A stretch of DNA of 64,000 nucleotides from Pseudomonadota bacterium (GTDB taxonomy: Bacteria; Pseudomonadota; Gammaproteobacteria; Burkholderiales; Ferrovaceae), in assembly GCA_021805725.1 (NCBI GenBank), contig JAJZEH010000041.1:62001-126000 (forward strand), in the 5' to 3' direction. Numbering within the stretch: the first letter of the stretch is position 1; each line of letters starts with the position of its first letter. The notes below the pieces were generated by a model. That model did no database searches and had not been told where the DNA came from. It worked only from the letters and a program-made list of their open reading frames with translations. The position numbers and the translations under genes are program-made. Below, one piece after another: positions 18,659 to 28,321 of this stretch.

Positions 18659-19999
18659 TCAGGCGGCGGTTTGTCCCAGCTGCTCGAGACTGCGCCTGCC
18701 GGTCTCCACGCCAAAGCGCAGCACGGCCACCATCAGGGTGATAAGCAACCCGATCATCAGCGTCAAAACACCGCGAATGCCGAAGTTGGTAAACAGCCAG
18801 ACCACCAGGAAGGGCGTGCCTATGGTGGCACCACGGCCAAACGTGTTGCAGATTCCCGAAGCGCGCAGGCGAACCTCGGTGGGAAACAACTCGGGAATAT
18901 AGATGCCAAACAGCAGCGCTACCAGAACATAAATGGGGATCGTCAGGGCAAATCCGATCATGGGCAGGAGCAAGGGATCATTGACGAAGGGATAGATGAA
19001 CCCAAAGATGATGGCCATCAACGAGGACAGCGCAATGGTGGGCTTGCGCCCCCAGCGGTCCGACGTCAGCGCGCCGATGGCCGAACCGATGGGGGCTCCG
19101 ATGGACATCAGCATGGAATATTGAAACGAAGTGGCAATGGTCAGCCCCTGCTTGACGAAGAAGGTAGGCAACCACGTAATGAAGCCATACAGCAGGGTGT
19201 TGATGACGATGAGCGCGAGGCTGCCCACGATCATGCGCGGCAACAGTACAGGCCCCCACAAGCTGGACAGGGCACGCGAGGGCGCACTGGCCACAGGAGG
19301 CGCCGGGGATGGCAGCGGCTGCCCGCCTGAAGCCTCCTCTTCAATTTTTTTCATCAGGACTTCCGCCTCGTCGACGCGCCCCACCGATTCCAGCCAGCGC
19401 GGCGACTCCGGCAGAGACTTTCGCAGGTACCACACCACGGCCCCGCCAATTCCCCCCACGATGAACATGGCACGCCAGCTGAACAGGGGAATCAGGAGCG
19501 TGCCCGTCAGTGCGGCAACGGGCAAACCGCTCACCACGAACACCGCCATGATGCCCTGCCATTTGCCCCGCACCCGCGCCGGAACGAATTCCGTCAGGGT
19601 GGAATAGCCCACGACGTTTTCAGCCCCCAGGCCGATGCCCATGAAGAGGCGGCACATGATCAGCACCATCATGTTGGGAGCAAAGGCAGCGAGCAGGGAG
19701 GCTCCGCCAAACAACAGCAGGTTGAATTGATAGGTAAAGCGCCGTCCATACCGGTCCCCCAGAAAACCCGTCATGAAAGAGCCCAGCATCATGCCCACGA
19801 AGGTGGCGGAAATGAACATTGCGTTTTCCGGAAGGGTTGAAAACCCGCTGTGCAACGTCGAACCCAGCACGGTAGCGGCGATGTAGATGTCAAAACCGTC
19901 AAAGAACATCCCGATGCCGATCAGCATCATGATCCGGCGATGAAACGACGAAATGGGCAGCCGATCAAGCCGTGCCCCTGCGTTGACACTGAAATTCAT
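18659..19999 (-). CDS. MFS transporter, probable organic acid or sugar uptake
   Basis: 446 aa with twelve predicted membrane helices and a charged central loop near residues 215-245. The loop after helix 2 has the MFS motif GFLGDRYGRRF; DGFDIYIAATVLG in helix 1 resembles aromatic-acid/sugar-porter members. It is divergently transcribed from a GntR regulator that precedes an aldehyde dehydrogenase and a hydrolase-fold protein, so it probably imports the inducing substrate. One of two identical palindromes lies about 55 nt upstream of its ATG. Confidence 0.88.
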   Translation of the reverse strand: MNFSVNAGARLDRLPISSFHRRIMMLIGIGMFFDGFDIYIAATVLGSTLHSGFSTLPENAMFISATFVGMMLGSFMTGFLGDRYGRRFTYQFNLLLFGGASLLAAFAPNMMVLIMCRLFMGIGLGAENVVGYSTLTEFVPARVRGKWQGIMAVFVVSGLPVAALTGTLLIPLFSWRAMFIVGGIGGAVVWYLRKSLPESPRWLESVGRVDEAEVLMKKIEEEASGGQPLPSPAPPVASAPSRALSSLWGPVLLPRMIVGSLALIVINTLLYGFITWLPTFFVKQGLTIATSFQYSMLMSIGAPIGSAIGALTSDRWGRKPTIALSSLMAIIFGFIYPFVNDPLLLPMIGFALTIPIYVLVALLFGIYIPELFPTEVRLRASGICNTFGRGATIGTPFLVVWLFTNFGIRGVLTLMIGLLITLMVAVLRFGVETGRRSLEQLGQTAA

Positions 20000-20052
20000 G
20001 TGCGCTCCTCGGGGTGAAAGTCAGACCATGTCCAACCTGTTTTTATTGAATC

Positions 20053-20067
20053 ATGATATATCACGAT
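20053..20067. promoter_or_regulatory. palindromic operator, MFS-proximal copy
   Basis: ATGATATATCACGAT, with the perfect palindrome TGATATATCA at 20054-20063. It is the exact reverse complement of a 15-bp sequence 106 bp away next to the GntR gene. Its position upstream of the MFS start suits repression by the adjacent FadR-type regulator. Confidence 0.7.
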
Positions 20068-20158
20068 TTTTAAATAAGTCAAACCATCTTGCACCATCCT
20101 CACGCCATTTTCATGTTTTATCTATGAAAGTTTAAAAACTCCAATCATGTTGCGCTGC

Positions 20159-20173
20159 ATCGTGATATATCAT
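20159..20173. promoter_or_regulatory. palindromic operator, gntR-proximal copy
   Basis: ATCGTGATATATCAT, identical (inverted) to the MFS-proximal copy, centred about 40 bp before the chosen GntR start codon. A pair of identical sites flanking a divergent promoter is a standard arrangement for autoregulated GntR/FadR control. Confidence 0.7.
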
Positions 20174-20206
20174 AAAATGCAAAATATTACTTTTTATTCT
20201 TGCCAC

Positions 20207-20884
20207 ATGAATTCCATACCCGTTTCTCAACTGCCAGCCAAAAAATTGTTGCGCGAGGCCGTTCACGCCCAACTGCGCACTGACATCCTGAGCTGTCGCA
20301 TCCCTCCTGGCGCTGAAATTCGCGAGGCCGAACTGGCCACGCGCTTTGCGGTCAGCAAATCCCCGGTACGCGACGCCCTGATGCACCTGGAACGAGAAGG
20401 TCTGGTGATCAGCTCTCCACGCCAGGGGTATCGGGTCTCCCCGGTGTCCCTCTCGGACGTGCAGGACATGTTTCACTTGCGTTCCGTGCTGGAGCGCGCC
20501 TGCATGGAACGCATCGTGCATCTGGCAAGCGATGCACAGTTGGCAGCATTGGACACTTTTCGACATTTCGATGCCACGCAGTGGGAAGGCGGACTCGTTG
20601 CCTATAACCGTGCCTTCCACGGCATGCTTGCAGAACTGTCCCACAACAAGCGAATGCGTGACCATATCAATGACCTGATCGACCAGATGGAGCGTGTGGT
20701 CCGGGTCAGTCTTGCCAACATCAGGCAGGAAAGCCCCGCATCACCCGTAGGGGAACATTGCCAGATCATCGATGCGCTTCAAGGGCGCAAGGCAAAACTT
20801 GCAGCGCGACTGGCCGAACAACACATTGCCACCGCCGCACATCGGGTCAATGACGCGCTGTCACATCGCGTCATTGCAAGCTAA
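20207..20884 (+). CDS. GntR-family regulator, FadR subfamily (FCD domain)
   Basis: 225 aa from the ATG at 20207; an upstream in-frame ATG would place the operator inside the coding region and adds residues that are not protein-like. An N-terminal winged helix (LRTDILSCRIPPGAEI, then SKSPVRDALMHLEREGLV) is followed by an all-helical FCD ligand domain with HLRSVLERACMERI and a late HCQIIDAL. FCD regulators respond to organic acids. It probably controls the divergent MFS gene and the co-directional dehydrogenase and hydrolase genes through the two TGATATATCA sites. Confidence 0.9.
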   Translation: MNSIPVSQLPAKKLLREAVHAQLRTDILSCRIPPGAEIREAELATRFAVSKSPVRDALMHLEREGLVISSPRQGYRVSPVSLSDVQDMFHLRSVLERACMERIVHLASDAQLAALDTFRHFDATQWEGGLVAYNRAFHGMLAELSHNKRMRDHINDLIDQMERVVRVSLANIRQESPASPVGEHCQIIDALQGRKAKLAARLAEQHIATAAHRVNDALSHRVIAS

Positions 20885-20911
20885 ATATTTTTACCTTCCT
20901 GAGGATCCATC

Positions 20912-22426
20912 ATGACGACCAGCAGCATCCCGGTTCACGGCTTATTCATTGATGGCGGCGAAGTCCCCGCCTCCCGCAGCGACCTGCTGGACGTGGTCAA
21001 CCCCGCCACCGGCGCCCTTCTTGCCAAGATCAGCCACGCCAGCGATGCCGACGTGGGCCGCGCCGTAAAAAGCGCCAGGACGGCATTCGAGGATAACGCC
21101 TGGGCGGGACTGTCCAACCGTACGCGCGCCAAACTGATCAACAAACTGGCCGACGTGTTTGAAGCCCATCTGGACGAATTCTTCCAGCTCGAAACCTTGA
21201 ACAATGGTCGTTCCGTCAACGAGACGCGCGCCCAAATCTCGCGACTCCCCGACTTTTTGCGCTACAACGCGGGGCTTGCCATCGCGCGTCGCGACGCTGT
21301 CATCCCGGTGGACGGAAATTACCTGAATTACACCATCCGCACCCCGATCGGCGTGGTGGGCAACTCCACCCCCTTCAATCACCCGCTGATGATCATGATG
21401 AAGAGCCTTGCCCCCACGCTGGCCTCCGGATGCACCACGGTGGTCAAACCCTCCGAGTACACGCCGCTGACCACATTGCGCCTTGCCGCACTGTTCACTG
21501 AGGCGGGCCTGCCGCCGGGCGTATTCAACGTGGTCACGGGCCTGGGCTCCAGCACGGGTCGCGCGCTGGCCGAGCATCCCGGGCTTGCAAAATGGGTCCT
21601 GACCGGCGGCACCGAAGCCGGCCGCATCACCGGGGCCTTGGCCGGGCACAATTTTGCACACCAAACGCTGGAACTGGGGGGGAAAACTCCCGTGCTCGTC
21701 TTTGAAGATTTCAATGTGGACCAGGCCGTCAACTACGCCGCCTTTGGTGCCTTCATCGGTGCGGGACAAACCTGCATTTGCGGCAGCCGCCAGATCGTCC
21801 ATGAAAAAATCTATGACGAGTTTGTGGAAAAACTCGCTGCCAAAGCCAAGACCATCCGCATCGGCGACCCCATCGATCCCACCGTGCAACTGGGGCCCGT
21901 GGTGTCGGCGCGCCAGCAGCAACGCGTGCTCAACTACATCAGGATCGGCCTGGAAGAAGACGGGGCACGGCTCGTTGCCGGCGGCAAGGTGCCCTCCGAC
22001 CCCTCACTGAAAGACGGGTTTTTTGTCGAACCCACCGTGTTTGCCGACGTCACGGCCCACATGCGCATTTTCCAGGAAGAGGTGTTCGGTCCTTTCGTTT
22101 CCATCACCAGGTTTTCCAGCGAGGAAGAAGGCCTGGCCCTGGCAAACAACTCGCAGTTTGGGCTGGCCGGCGCCATTCGCACCAACAACCTGACCCGGGC
22201 CCACCGGGTTGCGGCTAGGCTGAAATGCGGCATCGTCTGGGTCAATGACCACCATCGGCTGGATCCCGCATCCCCGTGGGGAGGCGTCAAGGACTCCGGC
22301 ATCGGACGCGAGTGCGGAACAGAATCCTTCGAGCAGCATTTTGAAACCAAGAGCATCATGCTGCGCATGGAGGACTCGCCTTTCGACTGGTACAAGGACA
22401 CGGCCAACCAACCCCGCCTCAACTAA
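20912..22426 (+). CDS. NAD(P)-dependent aldehyde dehydrogenase
   Basis: 504 aa, full length. Visible ALDH residues: N156 in STPFNHP, K179 in VVKPSEYTP, general base E254 in LELGGKTP, and nucleophile C288 in GAGQTCICGSR. It oxidises an aldehyde to the acid, or to a thioester intermediate; the substrate cannot be named. TPFNHP instead of the usual TPWNFP marks a divergent subgroup. It starts 28 nt after the GntR stop with AGGATCC upstream of the ATG, and its TAA is immediately followed by the ATG of the next gene. Confidence 0.93.
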   Translation: MTTSSIPVHGLFIDGGEVPASRSDLLDVVNPATGALLAKISHASDADVGRAVKSARTAFEDNAWAGLSNRTRAKLINKLADVFEAHLDEFFQLETLNNGRSVNETRAQISRLPDFLRYNAGLAIARRDAVIPVDGNYLNYTIRTPIGVVGNSTPFNHPLMIMMKSLAPTLASGCTTVVKPSEYTPLTTLRLAALFTEAGLPPGVFNVVTGLGSSTGRALAEHPGLAKWVLTGGTEAGRITGALAGHNFAHQTLELGGKTPVLVFEDFNVDQAVNYAAFGAFIGAGQTCICGSRQIVHEKIYDEFVEKLAAKAKTIRIGDPIDPTVQLGPVVSARQQQRVLNYIRIGLEEDGARLVAGGKVPSDPSLKDGFFVEPTVFADVTAHMRIFQEEVFGPFVSITRFSSEEEGLALANNSQFGLAGAIRTNNLTRAHRVAARLKCGIVWVNDHHRLDPASPWGGVKDSGIGRECGTESFEQHFETKSIMLRMEDSPFDWYKDTANQPRLN

Positions 22427-23245
22427 ATGGAAACGCCCATGCATCAATCACAGCCCTCATTCAGCCCAATGGACATCGCGGTGGGCGCCCACCGCGTCCA
22501 TGCCCGCGTCGGCGGCGAAGGACCCCCCATGGTCCTGCTGCATTCGCTGCTTGCGGACGATTCAAGCTTTGACCGGATTGCCCTGCCGCTGGCACGCACC
22601 CACCGGGTCATCATGCTCGCCCTGCCGGGTTTTGGGGCCTCGGAGCGGGTAGATGGCGGCCTGGAAGCCGTGGCAGACCGGGTGGCTGGGGCCATCAAGG
22701 GGCTCAACCTGACGCACCAGCCCCTCTTGCTGGGCAACGGCTACGGCGGGTTCGTGGCATTGCTCGTGGCCATCAGGCACCCCGAAATCGCACGGCGCCT
22801 GATTCTGGCCGATTGCGGAGCAGCCTTTTCCGAACCAGGCCGCACGGCCTTTCAGGGCATGTCAGCTGCTGCGAAAGAAAAAGGCCTTGCAGCGATAGCA
22901 GATGTCGCAATGCGCCGCCTGTTTTCGGCTGAGTACCAGTCCACCCATCCGGCATTGGTCGATGAGCGTCGGAAACGATTTCTGGCCGTCGATCCGCAAA
23001 CCTTCCACAATGCCTGCGCCGCACTTTCCACCCTCGACCTGCGCTCTCAAATTGGCGCCATCGGGGTACCAGTACTCGTCCTGGTAGGGGAGCACGATGA
23101 GGCCACCCCTCCGGCCATGTCACGGGAGTTGGCCGCTGGCCTGCCCCACGCCCAGCTGCAGGTTCTATCCGGGTGCGCCCATGTGCCGCAGTTGCAGGAT
23201 CCCGAGCTGTTTCTGTCCGCCATCAAACCCTTTATTGGCGCCTGA
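22427..23245 (+). CDS. alpha/beta-hydrolase-fold protein lacking the nucleophile serine
   Basis: 272 aa (or 268 from a second ATG at 22439). The fold is clear: oxyanion strand MVLLHSLLADDSSFD, then LALPGFGASE, acid D224 in VGEHDEATPP and base H252 in SGCAHVPQL. The nucleophile elbow, normally G-x-S-x-G-G, reads LLGNGYGGF with glycine at 105 (codon ggc), so the usual serine is absent. It may be a non-hydrolytic binding protein, use another mechanism, or catalyse a C-C or lyase-type step. The aldehyde dehydrogenase stop abuts its ATG, so the two act in one pathway. Confidence 0.85.
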   Translation: METPMHQSQPSFSPMDIAVGAHRVHARVGGEGPPMVLLHSLLADDSSFDRIALPLARTHRVIMLALPGFGASERVDGGLEAVADRVAGAIKGLNLTHQPLLLGNGYGGFVALLVAIRHPEIARRLILADCGAAFSEPGRTAFQGMSAAAKEKGLAAIADVAMRRLFSAEYQSTHPALVDERRKRFLAVDPQTFHNACAALSTLDLRSQIGAIGVPVLVLVGEHDEATPPAMSRELAAGLPHAQLQVLSGCAHVPQLQDPELFLSAIKPFIGA

Positions 23246-23293
23246 TGCCCCTAAACCCATCCAGACGATTCACGGGGGGTAACATCGCGTATC

Positions 23294-24448
23294 ATGCTGC
23301 CCTCGATGGGCTGTTTAGGGAGCGGCAAGGTGTTATTCGGAAGCAGGAAGATCCAGGATCAGCAACGACGAATTGAGGAACTTGAACTTCGCCTCGCAGA
23401 ACGCGAAAGGATGGCAGAGGCGCTAGCGCAACAGATGGAAGCTGCAACGCGGCGCGAACAGGTGCTGCAAACCGATCTGGAGCGGCTGCGGGGACTCACA
23501 CAGCACCTCCAAACCTTTGGCCAATCCCTAACGCATGTGCAGGGTAGCCTTGCAAGCCTTTCCACCGCCATGCAGGTGGAGAAAGACCATGCCCTTGATG
23601 CGCAAGGGGTTTCCCTCACCAGCCGCACCGCCATCGAGCGGATTGCCACCAACCTGGCCGACCTTGCCAGCAACTCCCATCGCGCAGCCCTGCAGATCGG
23701 CGAACTGGACGCACGAGCCCAGGAAATCAGCAAAATCATCCAGCTCATCAAGGAAATTGCCGACCAGACCAACCTGCTGGCCTTGAATGCGGCCATCGAA
23801 GCCGCACGCGCGGGAGAACAGGGCCGGGGGTTTGCCGTGGTGGCCGATGAAGTGAGAAAGCTTGCCGAACGCACCACCCATGCCACCGGGGAGATTTCCA
23901 CCCTGGTGGAACGCATTCGGGGTGACAGCACCACGAGCCACGACCAGATCCTGGCCCTGGCAGATCAATCCGAGACCTTCAGCAAGGATGGACAAGCCGC
24001 TGCTGGCACCATGCGGCAACTGCTGGACCTGTCCGCCCTCATGGAAAAAGCCATCGCGGCATCGGCGCTTCGCGGTTTTTGCGAGTTGGCCAAGGTGGAT
24101 CACCTGATCTTCAAGTTTCGCATCTACAAGGTCTTGTTTGGACTGTCAGAGGAAAGGGAAAACAAATTCGCCAGCCATACGGAATGCCGGCTGGGCCAAT
24201 GGTATTACCAGGGCGAGGGCCGGGACTGCTTTTCCAAATTGGAGGGCTATCAGGGCATTGAAGCCCCCCATATCCAGGTCCACCACTTCGCCATCGAAAC
24301 CTTACGGGCCCACGCTGCAGGGGATACGGCACGCATGCTGAAGAGCGTTGCCGGCATGGAAGAGGCAAGCCTCAAGGTCATTGAAGGGCTGGAACACATG
24401 TCGCTCACCGGAGAGAAGAACAGTGATCTGCTCTGCAGCTCCCATTGA
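23294..24448 (+). CDS. soluble methyl-accepting chemotaxis protein with CZB domain
   Basis: 384 aa with GGGGGGT about 11 nt before the ATG. No membrane helix is evident. Order: coiled coil (about 18-70), MCP signalling hairpin with the tip [20 protein letters not shown] (about 154-173), then a CZB domain with probable zinc ligands H270, C298 (CRLGQWY), H326 and H330 (APHIQVHH). CZB receptors sense zinc or the redox state of the zinc-bound cysteine (hypochlorous acid in studied members). No che genes are visible nearby. Confidence 0.92.
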   Translation: MLPSMGCLGSGKVLFGSRKIQDQQRRIEELELRLAERERMAEALAQQMEAATRREQVLQTDLERLRGLTQHLQTFGQSLTHVQGSLASLSTAMQVEKDHALDAQGVSLTSRTAIERIATNLADLASNSHRAALQIGELDARAQEISKIIQLIKEIADQTNLLALNAAIEAARAGEQGRGFAVVADEVRKLAERTTHATGEISTLVERIRGDSTTSHDQILALADQSETFSKDGQAAAGTMRQLLDLSALMEKAIAASALRGFCELAKVDHLIFKFRIYKVLFGLSEERENKFASHTECRLGQWYYQGEGRDCFSKLEGYQGIEAPHIQVHHFAIETLRAHAAGDTARMLKSVAGMEEASLKVIEGLEHMSLTGEKNSDLLCSSH

Positions 24449-24573
24449 GGTGGCGTAGCCCTCGTTTGCATGAGGGGCTGCTGCATTCCCTTATACTATG
24501 GGAAAATGTCACATGCTAAATTCAGGCGGTGCAACCGTTGGCGTGCGACGCCATACATCAGGAGATATTCATC

Positions 24574-25131
24574 GTGACCGAACTCAAAAGAAAAACCAGC
24601 CCCTTCGTCATTGCGGCTTCCATTGCAGTGACGCTCTTCAGCCTCGTTGGCATTGCAGCGCTGACCGGCTACCTTCCCAAACACAACAGCAGCAGCGAAG
24701 TGGCGGCTCCCCCACCCTCCGAGAAGCTGGGCCCCTTGCCACAACCCGCATCCCCACCTTCTTCGCAAATCCCTCCAGGACCGATCCAGCCCACGGTCTG
24801 TACCGATTGCGGGGTGATCACATCCATCCGGCTTGTGGAAAAACAGGGTGAGGGCGGTGCGCTGGGCGTTGTGGCAGGTGGCCTGGTAGGAGGCATTCTT
24901 GGACATCAGGTAGGCGGTGGGGCGGGCAAGGACCTTGCCACCATTGCCGGTGCCGTGGGCGGGGGTTACGCAGGAAACGAAATCGAAAAGCGGGCCAATA
25001 GCACCCAAATCCATGAAGTCACTGTGCGCATGGACGACGGCCGGTCTCACGTCCTGGCTCTGCAAGCCAACCCCGCATTCAGGGTGGGCGAACGGGTGCG
25101 GGTCATCAACGGCGCCATCCGGCCTTACTAG
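24574..25131 (+). CDS. glycine-zipper membrane protein (SlyB/OmpA-2TM-like)
   Basis: 185 aa from a GTG at 24574 with CAGGAG nine nt upstream; the longer frame has no ribosome-binding site. One N-terminal helix (about 10-32), a Pro-rich linker with SEKLGPLPQPASPPSS, a CTDC pair, then a Gly-zipper segment (GALGVVAGGLVGGILGHQVG and IAGAVGGGYAGNEIEK) and a small C-terminal beta domain ending VINGAIRPY. This layout is typical of periplasm-facing glycine-zipper 2TM proteins associated with envelope stress. Confidence 0.82.
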   Translation: MTELKRKTSPFVIAASIAVTLFSLVGIAALTGYLPKHNSSSEVAAPPPSEKLGPLPQPASPPSSQIPPGPIQPTVCTDCGVITSIRLVEKQGEGGALGVVAGGLVGGILGHQVGGGAGKDLATIAGAVGGGYAGNEIEKRANSTQIHEVTVRMDDGRSHVLALQANPAFRVGERVRVINGAIRPY

Positions 25132-25143
25132 GCCGTGGCAACA

Positions 25144-25171
25144 GGGGGAGTGGCCTGGTAGCCATTCCCCC
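25144..25171. terminator. hairpin between convergent genes
   Basis: An 11-bp inverted repeat GGGGGAGTGGC / GCCATTCCCCC with a six-base loop sits between the convergent glycine-zipper and HU genes. There is no U-run on either strand, so it may act through stability alone or simply block convergent transcription. Confidence 0.4.
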
Positions 25172-25179
25172 GCCTGACA

Positions 25180-25473
25180 CTACTTCTTCTTGGCTTTCTT
25201 GCCGGCGACGGCGGACTTGAAAGTGGCCCCGGCAGTGAAGCGCGGCACAGTGGTGGCGGCAATCTTGATTTCTTTGCCCGTCTGAGGATTGCGACCGGTA
25301 CGGGCAGCGCGCTTGGAAGACTTGAAGGTCCCGAATCCCACCAGGGTGACGGAATCGCCCTTGCTCACTGCCTTGACGACGGTGTCGATGGCGGCGGATA
25401 AGGCCCGTTCTGCAGCAGCCTTTGAGAGGTCAGCTTCCTTGGCAATGGCTTCGATGAGTTCGGATTTGTTCAT
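25180..25473 (-). CDS. hup: HU-family DNA-binding protein
   Basis: 97 aa. [19 protein letters not shown] starts the helical dimerisation part; the DNA-binding arm contains [12 protein letters not shown], with the conserved Pro at the tip. The lysine-rich tail AGKKAKKK extends slightly beyond classical HU (90 aa). It is a nucleoid architectural protein. The start lies inside the 3' end of the GIY-YIG gene (44-nt overlap), so its promoter must be within that gene. Confidence 0.95.
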   Translation of the reverse strand: MNKSELIEAIAKEADLSKAAAERALSAAIDTVVKAVSKGDSVTLVGFGTFKSSKRAARTGRNPQTGKEIKIAATTVPRFTAGATFKSAVAGKKAKKK

Positions 25474-25783
25474 GCAATATCTCCTCAGTGATAGTGTCGT
25501 TGGTGGTCGGCTCTGCCTTCCCCAGAAAATCCGGCGCGCGAAGCGCAGTGATCTTTTTATCCTTGGGCAGGCGTTTGATGGCCAGTTCGGCCTTCAAGGC
25601 TTCTGATCTCGAGCCGAACATCCGTGATCCTACCAAGCAAACCGGCGGATGGGAACGGGTATATCGTGCTCCCACGCCTTTACAGTGGGCCTGATACCGG
25701 CGCGCAACATCTGTGGTGATTCCTGCATAAAGGGAACCATCAATACATTCAATGAGGTACAGAAACCAAGGGGCAGTAGACAT
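25430..25783 (-). CDS. GIY-YIG domain protein (UPF0213/YhbQ-like)
   Basis: 117 aa from the ATG at 25783. A single GIY-YIG nuclease-type domain: [20 protein letters not shown], the catalytic arginine in VARRYQAH, and an acidic residue in [14 protein letters not shown]. Small stand-alone members have weak or unclear nuclease activity and uncertain roles in DNA maintenance. Its 3' end overlaps the start of hup on the same strand. Confidence 0.9.
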   Translation of the reverse strand: MSTAPWFLYLIECIDGSLYAGITTDVARRYQAHCKGVGARYTRSHPPVCLVGSRMFGSRSEALKAELAIKRLPKDKKITALRAPDFLGKAEPTTNDTITEEILHEQIRTHRSHCQGS

Positions 25784-25959
25784 GGCGCCCATCATGACAC
25801 GGTTCTGACCTAAATTTCTGCCCGCTCAACATGGGCAATTTCCAGCAGGGCGAGAATGCTGCTGTTTTGCAGTAGTCCTTTTTCCTACATATCATTTTGG
25901 TCAAATTCACTAGAATAGGAAGAAGCAGCAACATCATCTGAGCATAATGGGGGATTGAG

Positions 25960-26826
25960 ATGGACGCCGATCAGGAACTGCAACGTGCCTTGGTGGAGAT
26001 TGGAATTCCTCCACGGCCAGAAATCTTGACGCATCTCGATGCAGAGGCCCGAAAGGATGATCCGGACTACCGGCAGATCGAGAAACTGATCAGTGCAGAG
26101 GTGGGCATTTCCGCGGCCCTCATCAAGACCATCAATTCACCGCTGTACGGGCTGAGAACCAAGGTCTCATCCGTTCACCAGGCCATCAGCATGCTGGGAA
26201 TGTCCACCGTTACGCGCGTCGTGACGGGAATGGCGCTGCGAAACATTGCCGCCGGTGCAAACATTGCCGACGTGGAGGAGTTTCTGGAAGCCTCGGCTGA
26301 AAGGGCCCTGGTGACCTCCTACATCGCCAAAATGCTGGGGGGCATCAACAGCGACCACGCCTTCACCTTCGGGCTATTCCAGAATTGCGGAATACTGCTG
26401 CTGATTGCGCGCCGCCCTGGTTACAAAAAAGTCCTGGAACTGGCCAGGAGAACGCCAGACAGGATCATGACCCACACCGAAATCGACCATCTGGGCATTT
26501 CACACGCCTACATTGGCTCCCTGATGGCCAAAGAATGGGGATTGGGTGAAGCCATTACCGAAGCGATTTGGCACCACCACGACTACGACGAAATCACCAG
26601 AAAGCCTGGTAAAGAGGCCACGAAAAACGCGTTGCTGAAGGAAACCCAGGACCTGATTGCCCTGGGATTGTTGGCCGAAAGGGCGATTCAATACAATCCC
26701 GAATTCGAGCGTGGCGCCGACTGGGTTTCGGGCGGCCGTCTTGCGCTTGAACATTTTGGGTTTTTCGAAGACAACTTTCACAATATCACACAGAAAGTGC
26801 AGGAAGTTCTGGGCGTGCTGCATTAG
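25960..26826 (+). CDS. HDOD-domain signalling protein
   Basis: 288 aa. Almost the whole chain is an HDOD domain: LPRP-like start PPRPEILTHL, then VGISAALIKTINSPLYGL and VSSVHQAISMLGMSTV. A true HD motif is not intact; HD-like residues appear only as IWHHHDYDE late in the protein. HDOD proteins bind partners or nucleotides in motility and second-messenger pathways rather than hydrolyse. Monocistronic in appearance, with 164 nt upstream in which I see no clear promoter. Confidence 0.88.
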   Translation: MDADQELQRALVEIGIPPRPEILTHLDAEARKDDPDYRQIEKLISAEVGISAALIKTINSPLYGLRTKVSSVHQAISMLGMSTVTRVVTGMALRNIAAGANIADVEEFLEASAERALVTSYIAKMLGGINSDHAFTFGLFQNCGILLLIARRPGYKKVLELARRTPDRIMTHTEIDHLGISHAYIGSLMAKEWGLGEAITEAIWHHHDYDEITRKPGKEATKNALLKETQDLIALGLLAERAIQYNPEFERGADWVSGGRLALEHFGFFEDNFHNITQKVQEVLGVLH

Positions 26827-26867
26827 AATGGCAGTGAACCTCTTGGTCATTGATTTGGAAAACTCAA

Positions 26868-27209
26868 ATGCATCTGACATTCTTGAAAAAAGTTACCGGA
26901 ATTTCGATGGCGCTGATACTGGCGGCCATGATCAGCGCATGCGCCACCAGCCCCGCTCGCACTGCCGCAGAATTGGAAGCGGACAAGAAACTCGAAATTG
27001 CCGTGACGCAGCAACTTGCTGACGATCCCAACGTCTTTGCCCCACATATCCAGGTCAGCGTCAATCGCGGCGTGGTTACGCTCTCGGGAATGGTGTTCGA
27101 CGGTAACGAAATATTTGAAGCAGGCCGGGTGACCAAACTCGTGCCCGGGGTGATCTCAGTGCGAAATCAAATCGAAATGCACATCAGTGGGCGTGGCGGA
27201 GATAGCTGA
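26868..27209 (+). CDS. BON-domain lipoprotein
   Basis: 113 aa from the ATG at 26868. A lipoprotein signal ends ISACATSP, with the lipid cysteine near residue 25. The rest is a single BON domain: DKKLEIAVTQQLADDP then VSVNRGVVTLSGMV and ISVRNQIEMH, similar to half of an OsmY-type protein. BON domains associate with membranes or phospholipids. It begins 42 nt after the HDOD gene on the same strand and converges on mnmH. Confidence 0.85.
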   Translation: MHLTFLKKVTGISMALILAAMISACATSPARTAAELEADKKLEIAVTQQLADDPNVFAPHIQVSVNRGVVTLSGMVFDGNEIFEAGRVTKLVPGVISVRNQIEMHISGRGGDS

Positions 27210-27217
27210 TAAGGCAG

Positions 27218-28321
27218 TCAGCGCTGTCCTGGACGACGCTGACGCAGATATTCCAAAACTTCACACTGCCCGCCGCTAAATTCGATTCTGGCTTCCTTGC
27301 GCTGGCGCTGAAAGGCGTACATGGGATCGTAGTACTCGCGCAACAGCCCCTCGATCCAGCCGCGGTGCAACTCCACCGTCCCGCTTCTGGACTGCTCATC
27401 CAGCGCGGCATCCATGATGCCCATCAGGCGTTGGGTGCGTTCACCGCCAAGGCGCCTGGCAATGCTGCCGAGGCTTTGGCGAAGCCGTTCTGCATAGGCA
27501 GCCCACCCCTGTTCCTCCCCGTAGCGCACAACAAACTGACGCCGCAGGTCAATTACGTAGTCACCAAGGATGCGCCCGACACGACTTGCAAAGCTGTCCT
27601 CCAGCCAGACCAGGGGACACTCCTGCATGTGCTGATACAGGGTCAACGGCACCGAGCAGCTGCCGATGATGTGGCCCTCGTCTTCGATGACAAACTGCTC
27701 CCCTCCGGCGGCCCGCTGCTTGAGTAAATCAATTGCCAGGGCGTTCTCAAAGTCGATTTGCGAGGGCTGCGGTGTGGCCTGTTTACCAAAGCTGGAGCCC
27801 CGGTGATTGGCGTGGTGCTCCAGATCCAGAGCGTGGCCCAGCTGAGCCAGCACTTCCGTCTTGCCGGTGCCGGTCAACCCGCCAAGCAACACGAATTCAC
27901 ATTGAAAAATCACCGCTTCAGTGGATTCCATCAGGAAATTGCGCATGGCCTTGTAACCACCTGCCACCCTTGGAAAGCTGACTCCCGCATCATGAAGCCA
28001 AGCTTGTGCAATCTTGGAGCGCAGACCTCCGCGAAAGCAGTACAGGTAGCCCTGCGGGTTGGCGCGAGCGAAAGCGGCCCAGGCCTCAATGCGCTCTGCC
28101 CTGGCCTTGCCGGAAACAAGGCTATGCCCCAGCGCCAAAGCAGCCTCAGGCCCACGCTGTTTGTAACAGGTGCCCACCTTTTGCCGCTCCTGGTCGTTCA
28201 TCAGGGGCAGGTTGACGGCACCGGGAAAGGCCCCTTTACTGAATTCCGCCGGGGCGCGCACATCCATCAGGGGCCGATTGTCGAGAAAGAGCGCGCGGTA
28301 ATCGGCGCTGTCCTCGCGCAT
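27218..28321 (-). CDS. mnmH: tRNA 2-selenouridine synthase
   Basis: 367 aa from the ATG at 28321, whose A is the last base of the selD stop (TGATG). The N-terminal rhodanese domain has the catalytic cysteine C95 in [11 protein letters not shown]. The C-terminal P-loop domain has [12 protein letters not shown] (about 147-158). MnmH (SelU) geranylates and then selenates 2-thiouridine at the wobble position of Lys, Gln and Glu tRNAs, using selenophosphate from SelD. The tight coupling with selD fits this. Confidence 0.95.
   Translation of the reverse strand: MREDSADYRALFLDNRPLMDVRAPAEFSKGAFPGAVNLPLMNDQERQKVGTCYKQRGPEAALALGHSLVSGKARAERIEAWAAFARANPQGYLYCFRGGLRSKIAQAWLHDAGVSFPRVAGGYKAMRNFLMESTEAVIFQCEFVLLGGLTGTGKTEVLAQLGHALDLEHHANHRGSSFGKQATPQPSQIDFENALAIDLLKQRAAGGEQFVIEDEGHIIGSCSVPLTLYQHMQECPLVWLEDSFASRVGRILGDYVIDLRRQFVVRYGEEQGWAAYAERLRQSLGSIARRLGGERTQRLMGIMDAALDEQSRSGTVELHRGWIEGLLREYYDPMYAFQRQRKEARIEFSGGQCEVLEYLRQRRPGQR

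Noticed and set aside
24466..24497. TTGCAT/TATACT promoter before the glycine-zipper gene
   Set aside because: Spacer of 20 nt is too long for a confident call.
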